Part shown: piece after piece, positions 25,509 to 39,332 of the stretch | Numbering within the stretch: the stretch's first letter is position 1 | Layout of the letters: every line of letters begins with the position of its first letter | DNA from: Rhipicephalus microplus | Taxonomy: Eukaryota > Arthropoda > Arachnida > Ixodida > Ixodidae | Assembly (NCBI RefSeq): GCF_043290135.1 | Contig: NC_134707.1 | Span: 136,711,319-136,775,318 of the forward strand | Length of the DNA: 64,000 nucleotides | Reading direction: 5' to 3' | Notes under the pieces: model-generated | Told to the model about the DNA's origin: nothing | Databases searched by the model: none | The model's input: the letters and a program-made list of their open reading frames with translations, nothing else | Position numbers and translations under genes: made by a program

Positions 25509-28411
25509 AAAAACTTCACAACTAGAAACTCCACAACTAGAAACTCTACAACTAGAGACTCCGAAACTAGAAACTCCACAGCCAGAGACTCTGCAGCTGG
25601 AAACTCTGCAGCTGGAAACTTCACAATTAGAAACTCCGCAATTAGAAACTCCACAGCTAGAAACTCCACAACTAGAGACTCCACAACTAGAAACTCCACA
25701 ACTAGAAACTCCACAACTAGAAACTCCAAAACTTGAAACCTCACAACCTTAAGTTTCGCAACTAGAAAATCCAAAGCTAGAGATTCCGCAACTAGAAACT
25801 CCACAACAAGAAACTCCACAACTCAATTTCCACAACTCAAAACTGCACAACTTGAAACTCCACAACTAGACACTCCACAACTAAAAACTCTTCAACTAGA
25901 AACTCCTAAACTAGAGACTCCACAACTAAAGAATCTACAACTGGAGACTTCACACTGGAAACTAGACAACTAGAAACACCACTACTAAAAACTCAACAAC
26001 TAGAAACTCCACAGCATGAGACTCCGCAACTTGAAACTCCACATCTAAGAACTCCGCAACTAGAAACTCCACAACTAGGAACTCCGCAACTAGAAACTTC
26101 ACAACTACAAACTCCACAACTCGAAACTCCACTACTAGATACTCAACCACTGGATACTAGACAACTAGAAACTCCACATCTAGAGACTCCACAACTTGAA
26201 ACTCCATAACTAGAGACTCTGCAAACAAAAACTCCAAACTAGAAACTCCGCAACTAGAGACTCACCAACTAGAAACTCCACAACTAGAAACTCCACAACT
26301 ACAAACTCCACAAATACAGACTCAATAACTAGAAATTCCATATCTAAAAACTCCACAACTCGAACCTGCAAAACTAGAGACTTCACAACTGGAAACTCAA
26401 CAACTAGAAACTCCAAAACTAAAAACTCCACAACTGAAAACTCCACAACTTGAGACTCCGCAACTTGAAACTTCACAACTAAAAACTCCACAACTACAAA
26501 CTCCACCAATAGAGACTCGGCAACTGGAAATTCCATAGCTAGAAACTCCACAACTAGAAACTCCACAACTGGAAAGTCTACAACTAGAGACTCCGCAACT
26601 AGAATTTCCACAGCCAGAGACTCTTCAACTAGAAAGTCCACAACTAAAAACTCCACAACTGGAAACTCCACAACTAGAAACTCCACAACTAGAAACTCCA
26701 CAACTAGAAATTCCGCAACTAGAAACTCCACAACCAGAGACTCTGCAACTAGAAACTCCACAAATAGAAACTCCGCAACTAGGAACTCCGCAGCTAGAAA
26801 CTACACAACTAGAGACTCCACAACTAGAAACTCCACAACTAGAAACTCCACAACTAGAAACTTCACAACTTGAAACTGCAAAACTAGAGACTTCACAACT
26901 AGAAACTCCACAACTAGAAACTCCACAACTAGAGACTCCGCCAGTCCACAACTAGAAACTCCACAACCGGAAACTCCTCAACTAGATACTCCACAACTAG
27001 AAACTTCACAACTTGAAACTCCACAACTAGAAACTCCACAATCAGAAACTCTACAACTAGAAACTCCACAACTAGAAACTCCACAACTAGAAACTCCGCA
27101 ACTACAGACTCTGCAACTATGAAACTCTGCAACTAGAAACTCCGCAATAAGAAATTTCACAGCTAGAAACAACACAGTTAGACACTCCGCAACTAGAAAC
27201 TCCACAACTCGAAACTCCACAACTAGAAACTCTACAACTTGAGACTCCTCAACTAGAGAATTCGCAACTAGAAACTCCAAAACTAGGGTCTCTGCAACTA
27301 GAAACTCCGCAGCTAGAAACTCCACAACTAGAAACTCCACAACTCGAAACTCCACAACTAGAAACTCCACAACTCAAAACTCCACAACTTGAAACTGCAC
27401 AACTGGAAACTCCACAACTTGAGACTCTGCAACTTGAAACTCCAAAACCAGAAACTCCACAACTAGAGACTCCCAAACTCGAAACTCCACAACTAGAAAA
27501 TTGACAACCAGAGACTCTGCAATTCCACAACTAGAAACTCCACAACTAGATACTCCGCAACTAGAAACTCCACAAATAGAGACTCGGCAACTCAATTTCC
27601 ATATCTAGAAACTCCACAACTAAAAACTTTACAACTAGAAACTGCAAAACTAGAGACTTCACAACTAGAAACTCCACAACAAGAAACTCCACAACTAGAG
27701 ACTCCGCAACTCCACAACTAGAAACTCCACAACTACAAACTCCACCAATAGAGACTCGGCAACTAGAAATTCCATATCTAGAAATTCCACAACTAAAAAC
27801 TCCACTATAAAAACTTCACAACTAGAAACTCCACAACTAGAAACTCTACAACTAGAGACTCCGAAACTAGAAACTCCACAGCCAGAGACTCTGCAGCTGG
27901 AAACTCTGCAGCTGGAAACTTCACAATTAGAAACTCCGCAATTAGAAACTCCACAGCTGGAAACTCCACAACTAGAGACTCCACAACTAGAAACTCCACA
28001 ACTAGAAACTCCAAAACTTGAAACCTCACAACCTTAGGTTTCGCAACTAGAAAATCCAAAGCTAGAGATTCCGCAACTAGAAACTCCACAACAAGAAACT
28101 CCACAACTCAAAACTCCACAACTCAAAACTCCACAACTCAAAACTGCACAACTTGAAACTCCCCAACTAGACACTCCACAACTAAAAACTCTTCAACTAG
28201 AAACTCCTAAACTAGAGACTCCACAACTAAAGAATCTACAACTAGAGACTTCAAACTGGAAACTAGACAACTAGAAACACCACTACTAAAAACTCAACAA
28301 CTAGAAACTCCACAGCATGAGACTCCGCAACTTGAAACTCCACATCTAGAAACTCCGCAACTAGAAACTCCACAACTAGGAACTCCGCAACTAGAAACTT
28401 CACAACTACAA
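24095..28411. repeat. 4.3-kb nested duplication, copy 1a
   Basis: Markers recur at an offset of 4,317 bp up to about 25.8 kb, then 4,333 bp after a 16-bp indel. The join with the next copy lies in shared CTCCACAACTACAAACTCC sequence near 28410. Confidence 0.82.
25509..27808. repeat. HOR unit 11 (2,300 bp)
   Basis: Closest in structure to the unit that opens the window. It is distinguished by CTCAATTTCCACAAC near 25823, 16 bp shorter than the equivalent stretch at 30138. A duplicate lies at 39333. Confidence 0.87.
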
Positions 28412-29825
28412 ACTCCACAACTACAAACTCCACCAATAGAGACTCGGCAACTAGAAATTCCATAGCTAGAAACTCCACAACTATAAACTCCACAACTAGA
28501 AAGTCTACAACTAGAGACTCCGCAACTAGAATTTCCACAGCCAGAGACTCTTCAACTAGAAAGTCCACAACTAAAAACTCCACAACTGGAAACTCCACAA
28601 CTAGAAACTCCACAACTAGAAACTCCACAACCAGAGACTCTGCAACTAGAAACTCCACAAATAGAAACTCCGCAACTAGGAACTCCGCAGCTAGAAACTA
28701 CACAACTAGAGACTCCACAACTAGAAACTCCACAACTAGAAACTCCAAAAATAGAGACTCGGCAACTAGAAATTCCATATCTAGAAACTCCACAACTAAA
28801 AACTTTACAACTAGAAACTGCAAAACTAGAGACTTCACAACTAGAAACTCCACAACTAGAAACTCAACAACTAGAGACTCCGCCAGTCCACAACTAGAAA
28901 CTCCACAACTGGAAACTCCTCAACTAGATACTCCACAACTAGAAACTTCACAACTTGAAACTCCACAACTAGAAACTCCACAATCAGAAACTCTACAACT
29001 AGAAACTCCACAACTAGAAACTCCACAACTAGAAACTCCGCAACTACAGACTCTGAAAATATGAAACTCTGCAACTAGAAACTCCGCAACAAGAAATTTC
29101 ACAGCTAGAAACACCACATTTAGACACTCCGCAACTAGAAACTCCACAACTCGAAACTCCACAACTAGAAACTCTACAACTTGAGACTCCTCAACTAGAA
29201 AATTCGCAACTAGAAACTCCAAAACTAGGGTCTCTGCAACTAGAAACTCCGCAGATAGAAACTCCACAACTAGAAACTCCACAACTCGAAACTCCACAAC
29301 TAGAAACTCCACAACTCAAAACTCCACAACTTGAAACTGCACAACTGGAAACTCCACAACTTGAGACTCTGCAACTTGAAACTCCAAAACCAGAAACTCC
29401 ACAACTAGAGACTCCCAAACTCGAAACTCCACAACTAGAAAATTCACAACCAGAGACTCTGCAATTCCACAACTAGAAACTCCACAACTAGATACTCCGC
29501 AACTAGAAACTCCACAACTAGAGACTCCACAACTTGAAACTCCACAACTAGAAACTCCACATCTAGAAACTCCACAACTACAAACTCCACAAATAGAGAC
29601 TCGGCAACTGAATTTCCATATCTAGAAACTCCACAACTAAAAACTTTACAACTAGAAACTGCAAAACTAGAGACTTCACAACTAGAAACTCCACAACAAG
29701 AAACTCCACAACTAGAGACTCCGCAACTCCACAACTAGAAACTCCACAACTACAAACTCCACCAATAGAGACTCGGCAACTAGAAATTCCATATCTAGAA
29801 ATTCCACAACTAAAAACTCCACTAT
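27809..29825. repeat. HOR unit 12 (2,017 bp, junction unit)
   Basis: A hybrid. The first 600 bp continue the normal order through the CATGAG marker. At about 28410 the sequence jumps to the equivalent of about 24095, skipping the CTCGAAACTCC part. It is therefore the junction of the internal 4.3-kb duplication. A duplicate lies at 41633. Confidence 0.85.
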
Positions 29826-32538
29826 AAAAACTTCACAACTAGAAACTCCACAACTAGAAACTCTACAACTAGAGACTCCGAAACTAGAAACTCCACAGCC
29901 AGAGACTCTGCAGCTGGAAACTCTGCAGCTGGAAACTTCACAATTAGAAACTCCGCAATTAGAAACTCCACAGCTAGAAACTCCACAACTAGAGACTCCA
30001 CAACTAGAAACTCCACAACTAGAAACTCCACAACTAGAAACTCCAAAACTTGAAACCTCACAACCTTAAGTTTCGCAACTAGAAAATCCAAAGCTAGAGA
30101 TTCCGCAACTAGAAACTCCACAACAAGAAACTCCACAACTCAAAACTCCACAACTCAAAACTCCACAACTCAAAACTGCACAACTTGAAACTCCCCAACT
30201 AGACACTCCACAACTAAAAACTCTTCAACTAGAAACTCCTAAACTAGAGACTCCACAACTAAAGAATCTACAACTGGAGACTTCACACTGGAAACTAGAC
30301 AACTAGAAACACCACTACTAAAAACTCAACAACTAGAAACTCCACAGCATGAGACTCCGCAACTTGAAACTCCACATCTAGAAACTCCGCAACTAGAAAC
30401 TCCACAACTAGGAACTCCGCAACTAGAAACTTCACAACTACAAACTCCACAACTCGAAACTCCACTGCTAGATACTCCACCACTGGATACTAGACAACTA
30501 GAAACTCCACATCTAGAGACTCCACAACTTGAAACTCCATAACTAGAGACTCTGCAAACAAAAACTCCAAACTAGAAACTCCGCAACTAGAGACTCACCA
30601 ACTAGAAACTCCACAACTAGAAACTCCACAACTACAAACTCCACAAATACAGACTCAATAACTAGAAATTCCATATCTAAAAACTCCACAACTCGAACCT
30701 GCAAAACTAGAGACTTCACAACTGGAAACTCAACAACTAGAAACTCCAAAACTAAAAACTCCACAACTGAAAACTCCACAACTTGAGACTCCGCAACTTG
30801 AAACTTCACAACTAAAAACTCCACAACTACAAACTCCACCAATAGAGACTCGTCAACTGGAAATTCCATAGCTAGAAACTCCACAACTAGAAACTCCACA
30901 ACTGGAAAGTCTACAACTAGAGACTCCGCAACTAGAATTTCCACAGCCAGAGACTCTTCAACTAGAAAGTCCACAACTAAAAACTCCACAACTGGAAACT
31001 CCACAACTAGAAACTCCACAACTAGAAACTCCACAACTAGAAATTCCGCAACTAGAAACTCCACAACCAGAGACTCTGCAACTAGAAACTCCACAAATAG
31101 AAACTCCGCAACTAGGAACTCCGCAGCTAGAAACTACACAACTAGAGACTCCACAACTAGAAACTCCACAACTAGAAACTCCACAACTAGAAACTTCACA
31201 ACTTGAAACTGCAAAACTAGAGACTTCACAACTAGAAACTCCACAACTAGAAACTCCACAACTAGAGACTCCGCCAGTCCACAACTAGAAACTCCACAAC
31301 CGGAAACTCCTCAACTAGATACTCCACAACTAGAAACTTCACAACTTGAAACTCCACAACTAGAAACTCCACAATCAGAAACTCTACAACTAGAAACTCC
31401 ACAACTAGAAACTCCACAACTAGAAACTCCGCAACTACAGACTCTGCTACTATGAAACTCTGCAACTAGAAACTCCGCAATAAGAAATTTCACAGCTAGA
31501 AACAACACATTTAGACACTCCGCAACTAGAAACTCCACAACTCGAAACTCCACAACTAGAAACTCTACAACTTGAGACTCCTCAACTAGAGAATTCGCAA
31601 CTAGAAACTCCAAAACTAGGGTCTCTGCAACTAGAAACTCCGCAGCTAGAAACTCCACAACTAGAAACTCCACAACTCGAAACTCCACAACTAGAAACTC
31701 CACAACTCAAAACTCCACAACTTGAAATTGCACAACTGGAAACTCCACAACTTGAGACTCTGCAACTTGAAACTCCAAAACCAGAAACTCCACAACTAGA
31801 GACTCCCAAACTCGAAACTCCACAACTAGAAAATTGACAACCAGAGACTCTGCAATTCCACAACTAGAAACTCCACAACTAGATACTCCGCAACTAGAAA
31901 CTCCACAAATAGAGACTCGGCAACTCAATTTCCATATCTAGAAACTCCACAACTAAAAACTTTACAACTAGAAACTGCAAAACTAGAGACTTCACAACTA
32001 GAAACTCCACAACAAGAAACTCCACAACTAGAGACTCCGCAACTCCACAACTAGAAACTCCACAACTACAAACTCCACCAATAGAGACTCGGCAACTAGA
32101 AATTCCATATCTAGAAATTCCACAACTAAAAACTCCACTATAAAAACTTCACAACTAGAAACTCCACAACTAGAAACTCTACAACTAGAGACTCCGAAAC
32201 TAGAAACTCCACAGCCAGAGACTCTGCAGCTGGAAACTCTGCAGCTGGAAACTTCACAATTAGAAACTCCGCAATTAGAAACTCCACAGCTGGAAACTCC
32301 ACAACTAGAGACTCCACAACTAGAAACTCCACAACTAGAAACTCCAAAACTTGAAACCTCACAACCTTAGGTTTCGCAACTAGAAAATCCAAAGCTAGAG
32401 ATTCCGCAACTAGAAACTCCACAACAAGAAACTCCACAACTCAAAACTCCACAACTCAAAACTCCACAACTCAAAACTGCACAACTTGAAACTCCCCAAC
32501 TAGACACTCCACAACTAAAAACTCTTCAACTAGAAACT
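28412..32538. repeat. 4.3-kb nested duplication, copy 1b
   Basis: Direct tandem repeat of the preceding 4.3 kb. Homology ends at about 32538, where one copy continues CTCCTAAACTAG and the other CTGCAAAACTAG. Confidence 0.82.
29826..32141. repeat. HOR unit 13 (2,316 bp)
   Basis: Copy of 25509-27808 at an offset of 4,317 rising to 4,333 bp; the 16-bp step is the CTCAATTTCC indel. Private variants include GACTCGTCAACTGG near 30846 and CTGCTACTATG near 31444, both also found in the duplicate at 43650. Confidence 0.87.
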
Positions 32539-33804
32539 GCAAAACTAGAGACTTCACAACTAGAAACTCCTCAACTAGAAACTCCACAACTAGAAACTCC
32601 ACAACTACAAACTCCACCAATAGAGACTCGGCAACTAGAAATTCCATATCTAGAAATTCCACAACTAAAAACTCCACAACTGGAAACTCCACAACTAAAA
32701 ACTCCACAACTGAAAACTCCTCAACTTGAGACACCGCAACTTGAAACTTCACAACTAGAAACTCCACAACTACAAACTCCACCAATAGAGACTCGGCAAC
32801 TAGAAATTCCATAGCTAGAAACTCCACAACTAAAAACTTTGCAACTAGAAACTGCAAAACTAGAGACTTCACAACTAGAAACTCCACAACTAGAAACTCC
32901 ACAACTACAAACTCCACCAATAGAGACTCGGCAACTAGAAATTCCATATCTATAAATTCTACAACTAAAAACTCCACTATAAAAACTTCACAACTAGAAA
33001 CTCCACAACTAGACACTCCACAACTAGAAACTTCACAACCAGAAACTCCACAACTAGAGACTCCAAAACTCGAAACTCCGCAACTAGAAAATCCACAACC
33101 AGAGACTCTGTAATTCCACAACTAGAAACTCCACAACTAGATACTCTGCAACTAGAAACTCCACAACTAGAGACTCCACAACTTGAAACTCCACAACTAG
33201 AAACTCCACAACTAGAAACTCTGCAACTAGAGACTTCACAACTAAAAACTCCACAACTACAAACTCCACAAATACAGACTCAATAACTAGAAATTCCTTA
33301 TCTAAAAACTCCACAACTGGAACCTGCAAAACTAGAGACTTCACAACTGGAAACTCAACAACTAGAAACTCCAAAACTAAAAACTCCACAACTGAAAACT
33401 CCTCAACTTGAGACACCGCAACTTGAAACTTCACAACTAGAAACTCCACAACTACAAACTCCACCAATAGAGACTCGGCAACTAGAAATTCCATAGCTAG
33501 AAACTCCACAACTAAAAACTCCACTATAAAAACTCCACAACTAGAAACTCCACAACTAGAAAGTCTACAACTAGAGACTCCGCAACTAGAATTTCCACAG
33601 CCAGAGACTCTTCAACTAGAAAGTCCACAACTAAAAACTCCACAACTGGAAACTCCACAACTAGAAACTCCACAACTAGAAACTCCACAACTAGAGACTC
33701 CGCAACTCCACAACTAGAAACTCCACAACTACAAACTCCACCAATAGAGACTCGGCAACTAGAAATTCCATATCTAGAAATTCCACAACTAAAAACTCCA
33801 CTAT
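32142..33804. repeat. HOR unit 14 (1,663 bp, junction of the 13.8-kb copies)
   Basis: Begins like the other block-A units, leaves the usual order at about 32539 (CTAGAAACTGCAAAACTAG), and near 32660 joins the sequence that also follows 18835. It contains the join between the two 13,824-bp copies. Confidence 0.85.
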
Positions 33805-36800
33805 AAAAACTTCACAACTAGAAACTCCACAACTAGAAACTCTACAACTAGAGACTCCGAAACTAGAAACTCCACAGCCAGAGACTCTGCAGCTGGAAAC
33901 TCTGCAGCTGGAAACTTCACAATTAGAAACTCCGCAATTAGAAACTCCACAGCTGGAAACTCCACAACTAGAGACTCCACAACTAGAAACTCCACAACTA
34001 GAAACTCCACAACTAGAAACTCCAAAACTTGAAACCTCACAACCTTAAGTTTCGCAACTAGAAAATCCAAAGCTAGAGATTCCGCAACTAGAAACTCCAC
34101 AACAAGAAACTCCACAACTCAAAACTCCACAACTCAAAACTGCACAACTTGAAACTCCCCAACTAGACACTCCACAACTAAAAACTCTTCAACTAGAAAC
34201 TCCTAAACTAGAGGCTCCACAACTAAAGAATCTACAACTAGAGACTTCAAACTGGAAACTAGACAACTAGAAACACCACTACTAAAAACTCAACAACTAG
34301 AAACTCCACAGCATGAGACTCCGCAACTTGAAACTCCACATCAAAAACTCCGCAACTAGAAACTCCACAACTAGGAACTCCGCAACTAGAAACTTCACAA
34401 CTACAAACTCCACAACTCGAAACTCCACTACTAGATACTCAACCACTGGATACTAGACAACTAGAAACTCCACATCTAGAGACTCCACAACTTGAAACTC
34501 CATAACTAGAGACTCTGCAAACAGAAACTCCAAACTAGAAACTCCGCAACTAGAGACTCACCAACTAGAAACTCCACAACTAGAAACTCCACAACTACAA
34601 ACTCCACAAATACAGACTCAATAACTAGAAATTCCATATCTAAAAACTCCACAACTGGAACCTGCAAAACTATAGACTTCACAACTGGAAACTCAACAAC
34701 TAGAAACTCCAAAACTAAAAACTCCACAACTGAAAACTCCACAACTTGAGACACCGCAACTTGAAACTTCACAACTAGAAACTCCACAACTACAAACTCC
34801 ACCAATAGAGACTCGGCTACTAGAAATTCCATAGCCAGAGACTCTTCAACTAGAAAGTCCACAACTAAAAACTCCACAACTGGAAACACCACAACTAGAA
34901 ACTCCACAACTAGAAACTCCACAACTAGAGATTCCGCAACTAGAAACTCCACAGCCAGAGACTCTGCAACTAGAAACTCCGCAGCTATAAACTCCACAAA
35001 TAGAAACTCCGCAACTAGAAACTTCGCAGCTAGAAACTACACAACTAGAGACTCCACAACTAGAAACTCCACAACTAGAAACTCCACAAATAGAGACTCG
35101 GCAACTAGAAATACCATATCTAGAAACTCCACAACTAAAAACTTTACAACTAGAAACTGCAAAACTAGAGACTTCACAACTAGAAACTCCACCAATAGAG
35201 ACTCGGCAACTAGAAATTCCATATCTAGAAACTCCACAACTAAAAACTCCACTATAAAAACTCCACAACTAGAACCTCTACAACTAGAGACTCCGCAACT
35301 AGAATTTCCACAGCCAGAGACTCTGCAACTAGAAAGTCCACAACTAAAACTCCACAACTAGAAACTCCACAACTAGAAACTCCACAACTAGAAACTCCAC
35401 AACTAGAGACTCCGCAACTCCTCAACTCGAAAGTCCACAACTACAAACTCCACCAATAGAGACTCGGCAACTAGAAATTCCATATCTAGAAACTCCACAA
35501 CTAAAAACTCTACTATAAAAACTCCACAACTAGAAACTCCACAACTAGAAACTCTGCAACTAGAGACTTCACAACTAAAAACTCCACATCTACAAACTCT
35601 ACAAATAGAGACTCGGCCACAAGAAATTTCATGTCTAGAAAGTCCACAACTAAAAACTCCACAACTGGAAACTCCTCAACTAGAAACTCCACAACTAGAA
35701 ACTCCACAACTAGAGATTCCGCAACTAGAAACTCCACAACCAGAGACTCTGCAACTAGAAACTCCGCAGCTAGAAACTCCACAAATAGAAACTCCGCAAC
35801 TAGAAACTCCGCAGCTAGAATCTACACAACTAGAGACTCCACAACTAGAAACTCCACAACTAGAAACTCCACAAATAGAGACTCGGCAACTAGAAATTCC
35901 ATATCTAGAAACTCCACAACTAAAAACTTTACAACTAGAAACTGCAAAACCAGAAACTCCACAACTGGAAACTCCTCAACTAGATACTCCACAACTAGAA
36001 ACTTCACAACTTGAAACTCCACAACTAGAAACTCCACAATCAGAAACTCTACAACTACAAACTCCACAACTAGAAACTCCGCAACTAGAGACTCCACAAC
36101 TAGAAACTCCACAACTACAAACTCCACCAATAGAGACCCGGCAACTAGAAATTCCATATCTAGAAACTCCACAACTAAAAACTCCACTATAAAAACTCCA
36201 CAACTAGAAACTCCACAACTAGAAACTCCGCAACTACAGACTCTGCAACTATGAAACTCTGCAACTAGAAACTCCGCAATAAGAAATTTCACAGCTAGAA
36301 ACACCACATTTAGACACTCCGCAACTAGAAACTCCACAACTCGAAACTCCACAACTAGAAACTCTACAACTTGAGACTCCTCAACTAGAGAATCCGCAAC
36401 TAGAAACTCCAAAACTAGGGTCTCTGCAACTAGAAACTCCGCAGCTAGAAACTCCACAACTAGAAACTCCACAACTCGAAACTCCACAACTAGAAACTCC
36501 ACAACTCAAAACTCCACAACTTGAAACTGCACAACTGGAAACTCCACAACTTGAGACTCTGCAACTTGAAACTCCAAAACCAGAAACTCCACAACTAGAG
36601 ACTCCCAAACTCGAAACTCCACAACTAGAAAATTCACAACCAGAGACTCTGCAATTCCACAACTAGAAACTCCACAACTAGATACTCCGCAACTAGAAAC
36701 TCCACAAATAGAAACTCGGCAACTGAATTTCCATATCTAGAAACTCCACAACTAAAAAACTTTACAACTAGAAACTGCAAAACTAGAGACTTCACAACTA

Positions 36801-36941
36801 GAAACTCCACAACAAGAAACTCCACAACTAGAGACTCCGCAACTCCACAACTAGAAACTCCACAACTACAAACTCCACCAATAGAGACTCGGCAACTAGA
36901 AATTCCATATCTAGAAATTCCACAACTAAAAACTCCACTAT
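33805..36941. repeat. HOR unit 15 (3,137 bp), duplicate of unit at 19981
   Basis: Same length and same private variants as 19981-23117, including the CATCAAAAACTCCG indel (34339) and the extra A near 36754. Confidence 0.88.
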
Positions 36942-39332
36942 AAAAACTTCACAACTAGAAACTCCACAACTAGAAACTCTACAACTAGAGACTCCGAAAC
37001 TAGAAACTCCACAGCCAGAGACTCTGCAGCTGGAAACTCTGCAGCTGGAAACTTCACAATTAGAAACTCCGCAATTAGAAACTCCGCAGCTGGAAACTCC
37101 ACAACTAGAGACTCCACAACTAGAAACTCCACAACTAGAAACTCCAAAACTTGAAACCTCACAACCTTAGGTTTCGCAACAAGAAAATCCAAAGCTAGAG
37201 ATTCCGCAACTAGAAACTCCACAACAAGAAACTCCACAACTCAAAACTCCACAACTCAAAACTCCACAACTCAAAACTGCACAACTTGAAACTCCCCAAC
37301 TAGACACTCCACAACTAAAAACTCTTCAACTAGAAACTCCTAAACTAGAGACTCCACAACTAAAGAATCTACAACTAGAGACTTCAAACTGGAAACTAGA
37401 CAACTAGAAACACCACTACTAAAAACTCAACAACTAGAAACTCCACAGCATGAGACTCCGCAACTTGAAACTCCACATCTAGAAACTCTGCAACTAGAAA
37501 CTCCACAACTAGGAACTCCGCAACTAGAAACTTCACAACTACAAACTCCACAACTCGAAACTCCACTACTAGATACTCAACCACTGGATACTAGACAACT
37601 AGAAACTCCACATCTAGAGACTCCACAACTTGAAACTCCATAACTAGAGACTCTGCAAACAGAAACTCCAAACTAGAAACTCCGCAACTAGAGACTCACC
37701 AACTAGAAACTCCACAACTAGAAACTCCACAACTACAAACTCCACAAATACAGACTCAATAACTAGAAATTCCATATCTAAAAACTCCACAACTGGAACC
37801 TGCAAAACTAGAGACTTCACAACTGGAAACTCAACAACTAGAAACTCCAAAACTAAAAACTCCACAACTGAAAACTCCTCAACTTGAGACACCGCAACAT
37901 GAAACTTCACAACTAGAAACTCCACAACTACAAACTCCACCAATAGAGACTCGGCAACTAGAAATTCCATAGCTAGAAACTCCACAACTATAAACTCCAC
38001 AACTAGAAAGTCTACAACTAGAGACTCCGCAACTAGAATTTCCACAGCCAGAGACTCTTTAACTAGAAAGTCCACAACTAAAAACTCCACAACTGGAAAC
38101 TCCACAACTAGAAACTCCACAACTAGAAACTCCACAACCAGAGACTCTGCAACTAGAAACTCCACAAATAGAAACTCCGCAACTAGGAACTCCGCAGCTA
38201 GAAACTACACAACTAGAGACTCCACAACTAGAAACTCCACAACTAGAAACTCCAAAAATAGAGACTCGGCAACTAGAAATTCCATATCTAGAAACTCCAC
38301 AACTAAAAACTTTACAACTAGAAACTGCAAAACTAGAGACTTCACAACTAGAAACTCCACAACTAGAAACTCAACAACTAGAGACTCCGCCAGTCCACAA
38401 CTAGAAACTCCACAACTGGAAACTCCTCAACTAGATACTCCACAACTAGAAACTTCACAACTTGAAACTCCACAACTAGAAACTCCACAATCAGAAACTC
38501 TACAACTAGAAACTCCACAACTAGAAACTCCACAACTAGAAACTCCGCAACTACAGACTCTGAAACTATGAAACTCTGCAACTAGAAACTCCGCAACAAG
38601 AAATTTCACAGCTAGAAACACCACATTTAGACACTCCGCAACTAGAAACTCCACAACTCGAAACTCCACAACTAGAAACTCTACAACTTGAGACTCCTCA
38701 ACTAGAGAATTCGCAACTAGAAACTCCAAAACTAGGGTCTCTGCAACTAGAAACTCCGCAGATAGAAACTCCACAACTAGAAACTCCACAACTCGAAACT
38801 CCACAACTAGAAACTCCACAACTCAAAACTCCACAACTTGAAACTGCACAACTGGAAACTCCACAACTTGAGACTCTGCAACTTGAAACTCCAAAACCAG
38901 AAACTCCACAACTAGAGACTCCCAAACTCGAAACTCCACAACTAGAAAATTCACAACCAGAGACTCTGCAATTCCACAACTAGAAACTCCACAACTAGAT
39001 ACTCCGCAACTAGAAACTCCACAACTAGAGACTCCACAACTTGAAACTCCACAACTAGAAACTCCACATCTAGAAACTCCACAACTACAAACTCCACAAA
39101 TAGAGACTCGGCAACTGAATTTCCATATCTAGAAACTCCACAACTAAAAACTTTACAACTAGAAACTGCAAAACTAGAGACTTCACAACTAGAAACTCCA
39201 CAACAAGAAACTCCACAACTAGAGACTCCGCAACTCCACAACTAGAAACTCCACAACTACAAACTCCACCAATAGAGACTCGGCAACTAGAAATTCCATA
39301 TCTAGAAATTCCACAACTAAAAACTCCACTAT
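36942..39332. repeat. HOR unit 16 (2,391 bp), duplicate of unit at 23118
   Basis: Same length and variants as the copy 13,824 bp upstream, for example CTCTTTAACTAG near 38055 (24231 in the first copy). Confidence 0.88.

Larger units (their letters stand above)
18835..32658. repeat. 13,824-bp segmental tandem duplication, copy 1
   Basis: From about 18835 (TCCACAACTAAAAACTCC) every marker I checked recurs exactly 13,824 bp downstream. Anchor intervals 3137, 2391, 2300, 2017, 2316, 1663 sum to 13,824. Immediately upstream of 18835 the two copies differ (CTAGAAAG versus CTAGAAAT), which places the left edge. Confidence 0.92.
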
